Below are positions 39,277 to 47,239 of a DNA stretch of 64,000 nt, in pieces; positions within the stretch are counted from its first letter, which is position 1; each line of letters opens with the position of its first letter. The notes below the pieces were generated by a model. It did no database searches and was not told the origin of the DNA. It saw only the letters and a list, made by a program, of their open reading frames with translations. Source of the DNA: Pantoea eucalypti (lineage in GTDB: Bacteria; Pseudomonadota; Gammaproteobacteria; Enterobacterales; Enterobacteriaceae); NCBI RefSeq assembly GCF_009646115.1, contig NZ_CP045720.1, positions 1,054,001 through 1,118,000 of the forward strand, in the 5' to 3' direction. Position numbers and translations under genes: made by a program.

Positions 39277-39304
39277 AGCCCGCGTAACTGCGGGCTTTTT
39301 TTGT
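39277..39304 (+). terminator. Terminator after guaA (left copy)
   Basis: AGCCCGCGTAACTGCGGGCT is a 7-bp stem with a seven-T tail. It resembles the terminator at 45028 beyond the island. Confidence 0.9.
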
Positions 39305-40043
39305 ATTTGACAATTTTTGGTAATGATAAGGTAATAATGATCCTTACAGAGATAAATATGCTAATTTTTTTATTTCTGTATGAATATCATATTACGTGGT
39401 ATGTATATTGCTTGAGTTTAGTAATTCGAGGTGGGCCTTCGATATAGCAATGTATTACTTGCAGGCTGTTTTATCGATTGATGGTAAAGTATTCAAGGTG
39501 ACATTATTTTTTTTGGATTGAAACGTAATTTATAGCTCAATAATTTTCTATTATTGGAAGTTGTATTCTTGATATTAATAGTCATCTTTTTTTAATTCTG
39601 GAGTCAATCATTCTCTTAGTATTGACTAATAAGTTGAAATTGTTATGACCTGCTCACCGTTGGTTTATATATTGTGATGTTAGTAATTTTTTCAAACTAT
39701 CTACTAATTCTGATAACGATAACTAATTGAGGTCAAAATTTACTTAAAGTGTAGACTCATTTCAGGAGCGAACTGGACCCTTCTACTTCAAAAATAAACT
39801 GAACGCAATTCGCTTGCGAAAGGGGACTCTCAGCCATAAGCTTATGAGTCATAATGAAGGTAGAAATTGACCAGTAGAAGATCTTCGTTGTTTTAAAAGA
39901 GCAAGGTCTGGAAAGTTGTCATTCTGCAACTGGCACCTTTATTATTCTGAACCTAGTCAACAGGTGAAGCAAAGCACTCACCCGAGAAAGCTACGCCCCC
40001 TATCTCCCATTGGCTGCAACACTCATGGAACGGTCATCCCAGC
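39305..40043. other. AT-rich non-coding part of the island
   Basis: About 740 bases with no supportable gene. The first 450 are strikingly AT-rich; the longest ATG frame noticed is a 30-codon hydrophobic one at 39358-39450 with no ribosome site. The right part (39755-40043) is less AT-rich and contains a perfect palindrome CATAAGCTTATG (39835-39846) and a small hairpin TTCGCTTGCGAA (39809-39820). These may belong to the control region of the STAND gene. The frame of the STAND gene is open back to a stop at 39954 but without a start codon. Confidence 0.6.
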
Positions 40044-43000
40044 ATGAACACAGCAGATAAAAAGCACGCTAAAGCTCTACAGGACGCCCTTTTGTCCCTC
40101 GATCCTTCAGGCCCAGAAGGATTTGAAGGGTTACTCGGCGTCGTACTGGGTGAAGTCACAGGACAATCTTTTCGTCTCGCAAAGTCAGGAACTCAGCGAG
40201 GACGAGACGGCGATTCGGCGTTCGATGGCGGGGCCACATATTTCGAGGGAAAACGCTACAAAGAAGGTCTTTCAAAAAACGATATTTCGACAAAGCTCTT
40301 CGATGTTGCTAATGACGACACTGGCGTGGTGGATCTGTGGATACTCGGAGCAACATGCGAGGTGGCATCCCAAACAGTCGAAGACGGGCGGAAATTTTCG
40401 GCCAGGAACGGCTTTGGTTTCACTGTATTGGACTGGTCAAATAACGATCTCGGGGCGCTGCTCGTCGCCACTGTTGTGGCAGGTTCAAAATCCAAAGCAA
40501 TTATCGAAAAAGGGCTTGCCGGAAAGCTTGAGGCGGGGCTTATTGCACCCGCTCTGAAGGCAATCGATCACTTTGAAAAACACGGAGATTACCCCTCAAG
40601 GCTGAGTGCGCTCAGACAATCACTCACCACAGACGCTGGGTTGGGCCACGCCAAGACGCTCAATCAAGAATGGCTAAGCCGATTGTTCACAGACAAAGTG
40701 CAGGCGCGTGCCGAGTTCGGCCAACCACTCGCCCCATTTGATCCGTCAGGCCCTTCGACACTCGACCGACCTGAGCTTGCGTTTCTCACAAAAGCATTCT
40801 CTGGAGTTCCAGAAAGCGAAATCTATGCAATCGTCGGTGAAGAAGGCGTCGGAAAATCTTGGCTGGCTGTCCAGAGTTGGAATCTGTCCAATCCTAAATC
40901 ACTTCTCGTCCTGTGTCCTGCCGACGATTTGACCGGAGATGATGCAGATGACTTCGATGACTTCCTAATTCGCAAACTGATCTATCAGACAGATGGAAGT
41001 GCTACGCCGCAAGTAATTGCGCGCTGGCGAAGACGTTTCAAAGATTGGCGCACGAATATTCCGGCGAGCTCCGTTCGCGTAACCCTTATAGCAGACGGGC
41101 TCAACCAACCGCTCAAGTCGAACTGGGGGCGTTGGCTCGATCGCGCCGCGCGACGCTTGAAGGAACTGGGTGGCTGCTTGGTGGTCACCACCCGTAAGCA
41201 GCACTGGGCGTATCTCAAAAAAACGCTATTTTGTGAATTAAAGACTATTACGCTGGCCGAGTGGTCCATCAATGATGTGAAACAGATATTGGGCAGTTGC
41301 GGCATTGACTTCTCCAACACTAGGATTGAAGTTCTTGAATCCGTTCGGAATCCCCGACTTCTTGGTATCGCTATCGAGTTGATAAAAGCCAAGGCCATCG
41401 AACTTTTGGATGAGCTAAGCGTCGGGCGGTTGCTCTTTGAACATATGCGCAGAATGGAGCAGCACGGGGCAGCTAAAGTTTCGGCGCCTGCATTCGCCGA
41501 CCTTTTGAAAAACCTCGCAGGTAAGGTATTGGCTCGAGCGAATGCGCAGAATACGGATGATCTTAGACTGTTCGATGCCATCAGAGAAGCGCAACTCGAA
41601 GCTGTTGCATCAAGCCGGTTCTTCTCCCCGGTTAAAGGAAGCGCGTCCCAGTTTGAGATAAAACGCGATGGCCTCAACCTGGCACTCGCGCTCTACCTCG
41701 TCAGCCAACTCGAACGCGAGTTGCGCAATGAACGCGACCCGCGAGAAAAGCTAGCGACAATACTGGAACCGATCAGCGCACTTGATGAAACGGCCAAGGT
41801 TATATTGCTCGCAACGCAGATAGCTTGCCTTGAAGATGAAACGAGCCCCGAGATACGTTCCGCGCTGATCGAAGAGTTCGTATCACTCCAGAATCTTCCA
41901 AACAGCCAAGCCGACGCCTTCGCCGTGCTAGCAAAATCGGCCCCGCTCGCTTTCCTGCAAGCTGCTGAAAATGTATATCTGTCTCAAGAACACATCGCCA
42001 GCAAAGAGTGGCTGCTTTACGCGCTACTCAACCGGCGAGGTGAACCGGGAATTTGGCAGCATATTTTGGAGTCTACGAAGCGTTGGCTTTCATTCTATTC
42101 TCTTGAACCAGAGCGAGGGATGCACAGGACGACGGGCCATGGATCCGCCATCCAAGTTGATGAAGAGCACAATAGAGTCCTGGAAAAAATTCAAGAACGT
42201 CAGGCTACTCTTACTGAAGTCGAGCGATCCTTCATGAACAGGAATCTCATAATCGCTCCACACCCAAGGTTCGATGATATAAGTCGCTTCGCTCTCTATC
42301 TTCTGGCTGGTATGCCGTTAAAAGAGATTGCAACCTATTTTATCCGTTGGCGGTTTTCTGCCGCACTCAATTCATCAACGTTGGTGCCCTATGAAGAATT
42401 TGAGCAGGTTCTTCATTATAACCGCGTCGATTGGCTGGAGACTCGTTCAGAAATCCTAAAGGGATTAGAGGCACTGCCGGCGGAAAGCTCGTCCAGCGTG
42501 GGGGCGTGGACACGCGTTGGCATCCTGTACGGCACTGGCGATGTCAGCGATGCTAAAGAGGGAGCTCGTATCCGTAGTGAACTCACGCGTGACCAAGAAC
42601 GCTTTGAAGGCTGGTCTATTAAACAAACTTACAGCGCGGCTGATCCGTGTAATCCAGACACAGTTGAATCAGAGAACGTTATCGCGACAGCCCAAAACTA
42701 TCGACAGATTGACCCAGAAAAAATTGCTATTAGCCGGGGCATGTCTCAAGAGGACCATTATTTCCGCGGCGCTCGGGCCAGCGTTGCTCGATTCGTCCCT
42801 GATGACGCGATACAGACGCACCGTGCATTCGCGAGCGAAGTGCTAAGCCGTAGCGGGCAAGCGCGGCTTCAGGGGATATTGATGCTTTTGCGGCATAGTG
42901 CGGCCCTCACAAAAGACCTTGCCCAACGATTTCTTTCGGCCAGTGAATCTAGCAACGCATCTTATAAAGGCAAGCAAGAAGATCGGGACGAATTCTTTAC

Positions 43001-44639
43001 GGCTCAGTTTTCCGCGATCATCGCATTGCCGCATTTCACCGCCGACGAGCAGCTCGAAGCGATCGCAAAAATGCAGAGCGAGACCCTCCTACTGGAACTG
43101 CTCTCATGCGTGCGCAGCGCTACACCGGATAAAGTGGAGCAGGTGCTGGAGTGTGTTCTGCAGTGTGGAAATGAATATGCGCAGGCAGCAGTTCTCGCCT
43201 CAATCCACTATTCGAAATCGCCGCTTACTCCACGCGCTGTCGAGATTGTCAAAAGCTTCATCCGATCTCCACTTAAAAATCTACGCCATGTAGCGCTCGC
43301 CCTCGCCGGTTCGCACGGCGACATTACATTATTACAGGAAGTTATAGATAGTGGATGGAGCACTGAAAAACCTAACAAGCGAGGCAGCAGTTTCGAGGAG
43401 TGGTATGGATCTACTGCGATATTGAAAGCGTTGGAAGTGGGCCTGATAGATACCGATTCCGCGCTTGCTCGAATTAACGTATCCCATTACGGGTTCGCTG
43501 CCGAAATACTATCTGTTGAACATGATAATGCCATCGCCGCTCGTATCGAAGCCGCGCTAATGAAGGCATTGGACTTTGAGTGGGATAAGGAGTTGCCGGA
43601 GATTGAGACTGTGGCGCCGACAATGTCCGACCTTGCGCCTGCGCTGGTTTCGTTAACAGAAAGGGCTATGTCGGAAAACGACTTCATTTCTCAGATGAAT
43701 CGGCTTTCGGAAACTCAAGAACAGTTCGACGAGCGCCGACGCCGCATGAACAGCGCCTATGAACTCTTTGCAGATGAGCTTACGGCTGTTGAAGCTGACC
43801 TAATACTATCCGACCTCACATTCGATGGCATCAAATCAATTATCGGACAGGATGCTGGTCGCGATCAGCGCTGTCTCCATATATTAGTCGCCACCTCCGA
43901 TCAAAAGCTCCGTCATCTTCACCACTTCGCTGTACAGGTAGCGGTTGCACTCGGTGCTAGCGGCAATCCGTTGGCACTTGGGTTAATAAACCGCATTTTA
44001 GCATTGGATCCAACCATACGTCATGTCACCGGTGCAGCAAAAATCCCTGTAGAGACTATTGTCCTATGGAACAACATTACTAACTTGGCTATTGGGGACA
44101 TATGCAGAAGGCGCCTACGAGCACCGCAAAATGATAGTGACATAGCGCGAGAGGTCATCGCGGCCCATCTCTGCGGAAAGGTGGCAATTCTACAGACCTA
44201 CATTGATGAACTGCTTGCAACGGACCGGCCTTACGAGACAGCACTTGCGCTCATGATTGCTGGCTTTTGCGACAATAGTGCTCATGCTGAAGCGGTTTTG
44301 TCCCGCTTTGATGGCACCGAGGGCTTCATTGGCAAGGCCCACTTAACTGCGAGCGATTCGTATGCAAGAAATCTTTGGGCAAAGACTTGGTATGTAAAAA
44401 TGCTAAATGCCCAACGGCAGGAAGATTTTTGGAGAGCATCCGTTCTGTTTATGAAGATCGTCGATGGCCGTTTTGACATATGGCCCGAAGCTTCGATAGC
44501 ACCAACAGCAATCTTCACGGCGTTTATGCCGACGATAAGTCGTGAGATCAGTAAAAGGGCAATTAAGATCCAGAAAAAGCGCCAAGAGAAGCTGTTTGGT
44601 GAAAAAACTCCCTCATCTATAATTTTGAGATTCGAATAA
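40044..44639 (+). CDS. Candidate antiviral STAND NTPase with N-terminal PD-(D/E)XK nuclease (Avs-like)
   Basis: 1531 residues, the only large gene in the guaA island. Residues about 20-130 look like an Mrr/restriction-type nuclease: GFEGL (26-30), then GRDGD (Asp55) and YFEGKRYK, giving the D...ExK triad Asp55, Glu68, Lys70. A STAND-like P-loop NTPase follows: Walker A GEEGVGKS (265-272), Walker B VTLIADGLNQ (Asp351), an Arg sensor in VVTTR (380-384), and NPRLLGIAIEL (436-446), reminiscent of the NPxLL motif. The remaining roughly 1000 residues are almost all helical, HEAT- or TPR-like by eye, with no known domain recognised. This order of effector, NTPase and long sensor is that of Avs proteins, which recognise phage terminase or portal and then cut DNA. 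Function is inference. The start ATG has no good ribosome site; codon use appears less biased than in neighbouring genes. No partner gene is evident, so it probably acts alone. Confidence 0.75.
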   Translation: MNTADKKHAKALQDALLSLDPSGPEGFEGLLGVVLGEVTGQSFRLAKSGTQRGRDGDSAFDGGATYFEGKRYKEGLSKNDISTKLFDVANDDTGVVDLWILGATCEVASQTVEDGRKFSARNGFGFTVLDWSNNDLGALLVATVVAGSKSKAIIEKGLAGKLEAGLIAPALKAIDHFEKHGDYPSRLSALRQSLTTDAGLGHAKTLNQEWLSRLFTDKVQARAEFGQPLAPFDPSGPSTLDRPELAFLTKAFSGVPESEIYAIVGEEGVGKSWLAVQSWNLSNPKSLLVLCPADDLTGDDADDFDDFLIRKLIYQTDGSATPQVIARWRRRFKDWRTNIPASSVRVTLIADGLNQPLKSNWGRWLDRAARRLKELGGCLVVTTRKQHWAYLKKTLFCELKTITLAEWSINDVKQILGSCGIDFSNTRIEVLESVRNPRLLGIAIELIKAKAIELLDELSVGRLLFEHMRRMEQHGAAKVSAPAFADLLKNLAGKVLARANAQNTDDLRLFDAIREAQLEAVASSRFFSPVKGSASQFEIKRDGLNLALALYLVSQLERELRNERDPREKLATILEPISALDETAKVILLATQIACLEDETSPEIRSALIEEFVSLQNLPNSQADAFAVLAKSAPLAFLQAAENVYLSQEHIASKEWLLYALLNRRGEPGIWQHILESTKRWLSFYSLEPERGMHRTTGHGSAIQVDEEHNRVLEKIQERQATLTEVERSFMNRNLIIAPHPRFDDISRFALYLLAGMPLKEIATYFIRWRFSAALNSSTLVPYEEFEQVLHYNRVDWLETRSEILKGLEALPAESSSSVGAWTRVGILYGTGDVSDAKEGARIRSELTRDQERFEGWSIKQTYSAADPCNPDTVESENVIATAQNYRQIDPEKIAISRGMSQEDHYFRGARASVARFVPDDAIQTHRAFASEVLSRSGQARLQGILMLLRHSAALTKDLAQRFLSASESSNASYKGKQEDRDEFFTAQFSAIIALPHFTADEQLEAIAKMQSETLLLELLSCVRSATPDKVEQVLECVLQCGNEYAQAAVLASIHYSKSPLTPRAVEIVKSFIRSPLKNLRHVALALAGSHGDITLLQEVIDSGWSTEKPNKRGSSFEEWYGSTAILKALEVGLIDTDSALARINVSHYGFAAEILSVEHDNAIAARIEAALMKALDFEWDKELPEIETVAPTMSDLAPALVSLTERAMSENDFISQMNRLSETQEQFDERRRRMNSAYELFADELTAVEADLILSDLTFDGIKSIIGQDAGRDQRCLHILVATSDQKLRHLHHFAVQVAVALGASGNPLALGLINRILALDPTIRHVTGAAKIPVETIVLWNNITNLAIGDICRRRLRAPQNDSDIAREVIAAHLCGKVAILQTYIDELLATDRPYETALALMIAGFCDNSAHAEAVLSRFDGTEGFIGKAHLTASDSYARNLWAKTWYVKMLNAQRQEDFWRASVLFMKIVDGRFDIWPEASIAPTAIFTAFMPTISREISKRAIKIQKKRQEKLFGEKTPSSIILRFE

Positions 44640-44708
44640 TGAAGTGCGAATGCAGAGGCAAAAGCGTGACAAGTATTACCGGCCCGAGGCGGATAGAGTT
44701 GTAGTGGT

Positions 44709-44840
44709 ATGATCAGACTATTGAACCAAGGGCGACTCAGAAAAGATCAGGTAATGGATGAGATTTTTCAAGCAGTGGAGTTTCTCGCCCAAATTGTTTG
44801 TGATGGTAATACAGATGAGTTGGCCACATCAGGGAGCTAG
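44709..44840 (+). CDS. Small hypothetical ORF downstream of the STAND gene
   Basis: 43 codons, ATG to TAG, beginning MIRLLNQGRLRKDQVMDEIF, with a helical amphipathic character. It starts 70 bases after the STAND stop on the same strand. The ribosome site is poor (TAGTGGT). It could be a small accessory protein, a remnant of a lost gene, or chance. No similarity recognised. The remaining bases 44841-44980 are AT-rich and empty. Confidence 0.25.
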   Translation: MIRLLNQGRLRKDQVMDEIFQAVEFLAQIVCDGNTDELATSGS

Positions 44841-44980
44841 TTATCGGCGGTCTTTGCCAAGAGGGACGCTAACCCGTTTTCTTTAACGTTTTTACTATGC
44901 ATGGTATTTTTCATGGTTATTCAATTGCAGTAATGTTTAATTTTTTGATTTATAATATATTTATTGGTTGATTGATATTC

Positions 44981-44990
44981 GAGTGGGAAT
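44981..44990 (+). repeat. attR-like core, displaced host guaA tail
   Basis: GAGTGGGAAT followed by AA, reading Glu-Trp-Glu-stop exactly like the end of GuaA. It marks the right edge of the island. Confidence 0.7.
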
Positions 44991-45027
44991 AACCAGCCCA
45001 TGCCGCCGATTAGCACCTGATGCTTTA

Positions 45028-45055
45028 AAAGCCCGCTTCCAGCGGGCTTTTTATT
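45028..45055 (+). terminator. Displaced guaA terminator (right of the island)
   Basis: AAAGCCCGCTTCCAGCGGGC followed by TTTTTATT: an 8-bp stem with a four-base loop. No gene now ends in front of it except the guaA remnant at 44981, which suggests it was the original guaA terminator. The 240 bases up to the next gene show no clear promoter. Confidence 0.85.
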
Positions 45056-45297
45056 GCCTGAACTCCACTTAGACGGGCCATTTTAACCTTTCAGCACATC
45101 TATCCCCATCACTGGCGGTTTTCTGTTCACTTTACCGGAAATTACGCTATTCTCCCTGCAGTAGAAGCCTGCACTTAACTTCCTTTGTGTCCTGCTTTTA
45201 TCCGCCGCTTCGATAATCCGTATCCCAAAGCCGCCACTTACTGTAACCGCCTGCCACTCAGGCGTTTCGTGATTCTTACGTCATCAGGAATGTTGTC

Positions 45298-46071
45298 ATG
45301 CTCTCACTGAAAGTGTTCAGCCTGTTTTTTGTTGCCGTGCTACTGCTGTCGCTGGGGGCCAGCATTGCGCAGGCGACGCGTCACGGCGAAACCGCACAGC
45401 CCGGTGGCTGGGCCACTGCCCGGCGGGATTCGGCCGGAATCGCGCCCGATCCGCGCGCGTTATATAACCTGGCTATCGTGCAGGTCTATGCGGCGCCGAC
45501 CTATGGCTGGAAAGGGCGGGTGGCGGTGCATCCCTGGATCATCTTTAAGCGCGCAGGTGAAACGCGTTTCACCCGCTACGAAGTGATTAGCTGGGGCAGC
45601 GGCGACAAAATCCGGCGCAACACCAACCTGCCGGATGGTTACTGGTATGGCGCAAAACCCCGGCTGCTGGTGGAGCATCGCGGACCGGAAGCCGAGGCGA
45701 TGATTCCGCAGATTGAAGCCGCCATTAAATCCTATCCGTGGCCGACAACTTATCGTGCCTGGCCCGGACCGAACAGCAATACCTTCCTGGCGCATATCGG
45801 CCGTGAAGTGCCGGCTTTAAAACTGGATCTGCCCGCCAATGCGCTGGGCAAAGATTACCGGTCACTGTGGCATCCCATCGGGCTGCCGCCATCCGGGCGC
45901 GGTTTGCAGGTGTCGATTCTGGGCGTGGCGGGCGTGACGCTGGGCGCGGAAGAGGGACTTGAAGTGAACCTGCTGGGGCTTAATATGGGACTCGATTTTA
46001 CGCCGTTCCGGCTGCGGTTGCCGTTTATCGGTGGTCTGGGCAATGACAACCTTCAGCAGGACAAACCCTGA
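45298..46071 (+). CDS. DUF3750 family protein
   Basis: 257 residues. An N-terminal hydrophobic segment (about residues 5-25, SLFFVAVLLLSLGASIAQA) can serve as a signal peptide or anchor, so the protein is probably periplasmic or membrane-attached. The body carries the DUF3750 hallmark stretch YRAWPGPNSNTFLAHIGREV plus HPWIIFK and YRSLWHPIGLPPSGRG. Function is unknown; conserved Trp, His and Asn residues suggest an enzyme-like fold but nothing more can be said. Single gene, with a hairpin seven bases after its stop. Confidence 0.8.
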   Translation: MLSLKVFSLFFVAVLLLSLGASIAQATRHGETAQPGGWATARRDSAGIAPDPRALYNLAIVQVYAAPTYGWKGRVAVHPWIIFKRAGETRFTRYEVISWGSGDKIRRNTNLPDGYWYGAKPRLLVEHRGPEAEAMIPQIEAAIKSYPWPTTYRAWPGPNSNTFLAHIGREVPALKLDLPANALGKDYRSLWHPIGLPPSGRGLQVSILGVAGVTLGAEEGLEVNLLGLNMGLDFTPFRLRLPFIGGLGNDNLQQDKP

Positions 46072-46077
46072 CAGTCT

Positions 46078-46097
46078 GGCCCCGTCAGGGGCCATTT
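46078..46097. terminator. Hairpin between the DUF3750 and YodC-like genes
   Basis: GGCCCCGTCAGGGGCC, a 6-bp GC stem followed by ATTTTG. A short T run makes it a moderate terminator for the + strand gene, possibly shared with the convergent small gene. Confidence 0.5.
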
Positions 46098-46101
46098 TGC
46101 G

Positions 46102-46281
46102 TCAGCACACGCCAAAGTCACCCTCTTCATGATAGAGATTGACGCTCTCTGCCTTCACTTCGATCTCTTTCTTTGCCGCATCATCAACGCGCGCACACCA
46201 CAGGGTGTCGCCGTCGACGCGCAGTACCTGCATTTTAGGTCCGCCGGTTTTCGACTGAACAAAATCCTCTGCTTTAAACAT
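46102..46281 (-). CDS. Small YodC-like (DUF2158) protein
   Basis: 59 residues beginning MFKAEDFVQSKTGGPKMQVL. The pattern of an early acidic-aromatic start, KTGGPKMxV, a central W-C-x-R and a charged KxxIEVKAESV segment fits the YodC/DUF2158 family of small cytoplasmic proteins of unknown role (E. coli YodC has VKEGGPRMIV). The ATG has an excellent GGAGGCAGGA ribosome site. It converges with the DUF3750 gene and diverges from the next two-gene module. Confidence 0.8.
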   Translation of the reverse strand: MFKAEDFVQSKTGGPKMQVLRVDGDTLWCARVDDAAKKEIEVKAESVNLYHEEGDFGVC

Positions 46282-46428
46282 TCCTGCCTCCGTTGTTGAA
46301 CATGAGTCCGGCCGGATTCTCGCTGGCGCGGTTTATTTTTTGCGTGACGTTTTCCAGTTTATACCCTGACCGTTTTACTGCCAGAAAAAGTCTGCGCATG
46401 CTGAGGCGCATTAAGAAATATTCACCTG

Positions 46429-46444
46429 GTTGTCAGTTGACAAC
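46429..46444 (+). promoter_or_regulatory. Perfect palindrome upstream of the HicA-like/HTH pair
   Basis: GTTGTCAGTTGACAAC, 7-bp arms with a two-base centre, 31 bases before the first start codon. It contains a consensus -35 (TTGACA, 46438-46443); the -10 about 17 bp downstream is weak (AGGATA/GGATAG). A repressor bound here would shut off the operon, as in autoregulated toxin-antitoxin loci. Confidence 0.65.
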
Positions 46445-46475
46445 TCAATCATTCAGCGTCAGGATAGGGACACAC

Positions 46476-46721
46476 ATGGCAAGGAAGCGACATCCCAGTA
46501 AAGAGATTGAAACGGCGTTACGTTACGCCGAAACCCATGGCTGGCTGGTCGTGACGGGAGGTCATCACGCCTGGGGCAAAATGTACTGCCCGAAAAATCT
46601 GTTGATGTGCCGATGTGGGGAGTTTTGTCTGACCTGCATCTGGAGCACACCGAAAAATGCACATCAGCATGCCCAGGCGCTGCGGCGCGTGGTAGATAAT
46701 TGTCACTATCTGAAGTCCTGA
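46476..46721 (+). CDS. HicA-like small protein, possible toxin
   Basis: 81 residues. The N-terminal half (SKEIETALRYAETHGWLVVTGGHHAWGKMYC) follows the HicA pattern: a helix, then a beta strand leading to a conserved glycine-histidine pair, here GGHH, the catalytic His region of HicA mRNA interferases. The second half is Cys-rich (CRCGEFCLTC) and unlike classical HicA, ending WSTPKNAHQHAQALRRVVDNC. ATG 46476 has AGGATAGGG upstream; the frame is open much further left without features. It is followed 20 bases later by a DNA-binding protein. The toxin role is inference; a zinc-binding adaptor is an alternative. Confidence 0.6.
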   Translation: MARKRHPSKEIETALRYAETHGWLVVTGGHHAWGKMYCPKNLLMCRCGEFCLTCIWSTPKNAHQHAQALRRVVDNCHYLKS

Positions 46722-46741
46722 AGCAGCACAAGGAGAGGCAT

Positions 46742-47239
46742 ATGGAATATTGTTTTACACTGCGGTTTAGCCTGCCGGAAGGGCATGCGCCGGTGGATGA
46801 GTTGCTGGAAACACTGGCAGCAGCAGGCTGTGATGATGCACTGATCGGTCTGGGTATGCCAGGGCGCATTGCACTGGAGTTTACCCGGGAGTCTGACTCT
46901 GCCACGGAGGTATTGAGACAGGCAGAAGAGGATGTGCTGCGTGCTATACCGGGTGCCACGCTGGTAGAAGCGGCACCTGATTTTGTGGGATTGACGGATG
47001 TGGCCGAGATCATCGGCATGACGCGTCAGAATATGCGTAAGTTAATGCTCAGCCACCGCCCGCCGTTTCCACTGCCGGTGCACGACGGTAAAACCGCCAT
47101 CTGGCACTTAGCGGACGTGCTGGAGTGGCTGAGCCAGCGCGGCAATTACACGTTGCCTGCGGCGACCCGTGAGCTGGCACAGGTGACGCGCCAGCGCAAT
47201 CTCAACGGGTCGCTGCAACGTTACGGCCTGCACGCCTGA
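46742..47239 (+). CDS. HTH DNA-binding protein, probable antitoxin or regulator
   Basis: 165 residues. The N-terminal part (about 1-85) is an alpha/beta domain, EYCFTLRFSLPEGHAP then LLETLAAAGCDDALIGLG, with the spacing of a HicB-like or ferredoxin-like fold. A MerR/excisionase-type helix-turn-helix follows (FVGLTDVAEIIGMTRQNMRKLMLSHRPPFPLPVHDGKTAIWHLADVLEWL, about 86-135). Such a domain fits binding to the palindrome upstream of the pair. ATG 46742 sits behind AGGAGAGG. It abuts the convergent mgtE gene with no spacer. Confidence 0.75.
   Translation: MEYCFTLRFSLPEGHAPVDELLETLAAAGCDDALIGLGMPGRIALEFTRESDSATEVLRQAEEDVLRAIPGATLVEAAPDFVGLTDVAEIIGMTRQNMRKLMLSHRPPFPLPVHDGKTAIWHLADVLEWLSQRGNYTLPAATRELAQVTRQRNLNGSLQRYGLHA

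Larger units (their letters stand above)
39217..44990. mobile_element. Small genomic island inserted at the guaA 3' end
   Basis: Bounded by direct repeats GAGTGGGAAT (39217-39226 and 44981-44990). The right copy is followed by AA, so it still encodes Glu-Trp-Glu-stop, and 38 bases later comes a second guaA-like terminator; this is what site-specific insertion that rebuilds the guaA end should leave. The 3' end of guaA is a known integration hotspot for islands. Contents are about 740 bases of AT-rich DNA, the STAND nuclease gene, one 43-codon ORF and further AT-rich DNA. No integrase, excisionase or transposase was found, so the element looks immobile or derived by deletion. None of the content belongs to the conserved Enterobacterales backbone. 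Confidence 0.75.

Noticed and set aside
39318..39342. Fur-box-like TAATGATAAGGTAATAATGAT just inside the island
   Set aside because: Only the first half matches the Fur consensus (about 10 of 19 positions) and AT-rich DNA gives such matches by chance; no iron gene is nearby.
39358..39450. 30-codon hydrophobic ORF at the left of the island
   Set aside because: No ribosome site, very AT-rich context, no similarity recognised; likely chance.
39954..40043. Upstream in-frame extension of the STAND gene
   Set aside because: The frame is open for 30 codons after a TAG at 39954 but contains no usable start codon.
39217..45060. tRNA gene as the island attachment site
   Set aside because: No cloverleaf-compatible sequence was seen; the duplicated core is the guaA tail instead.
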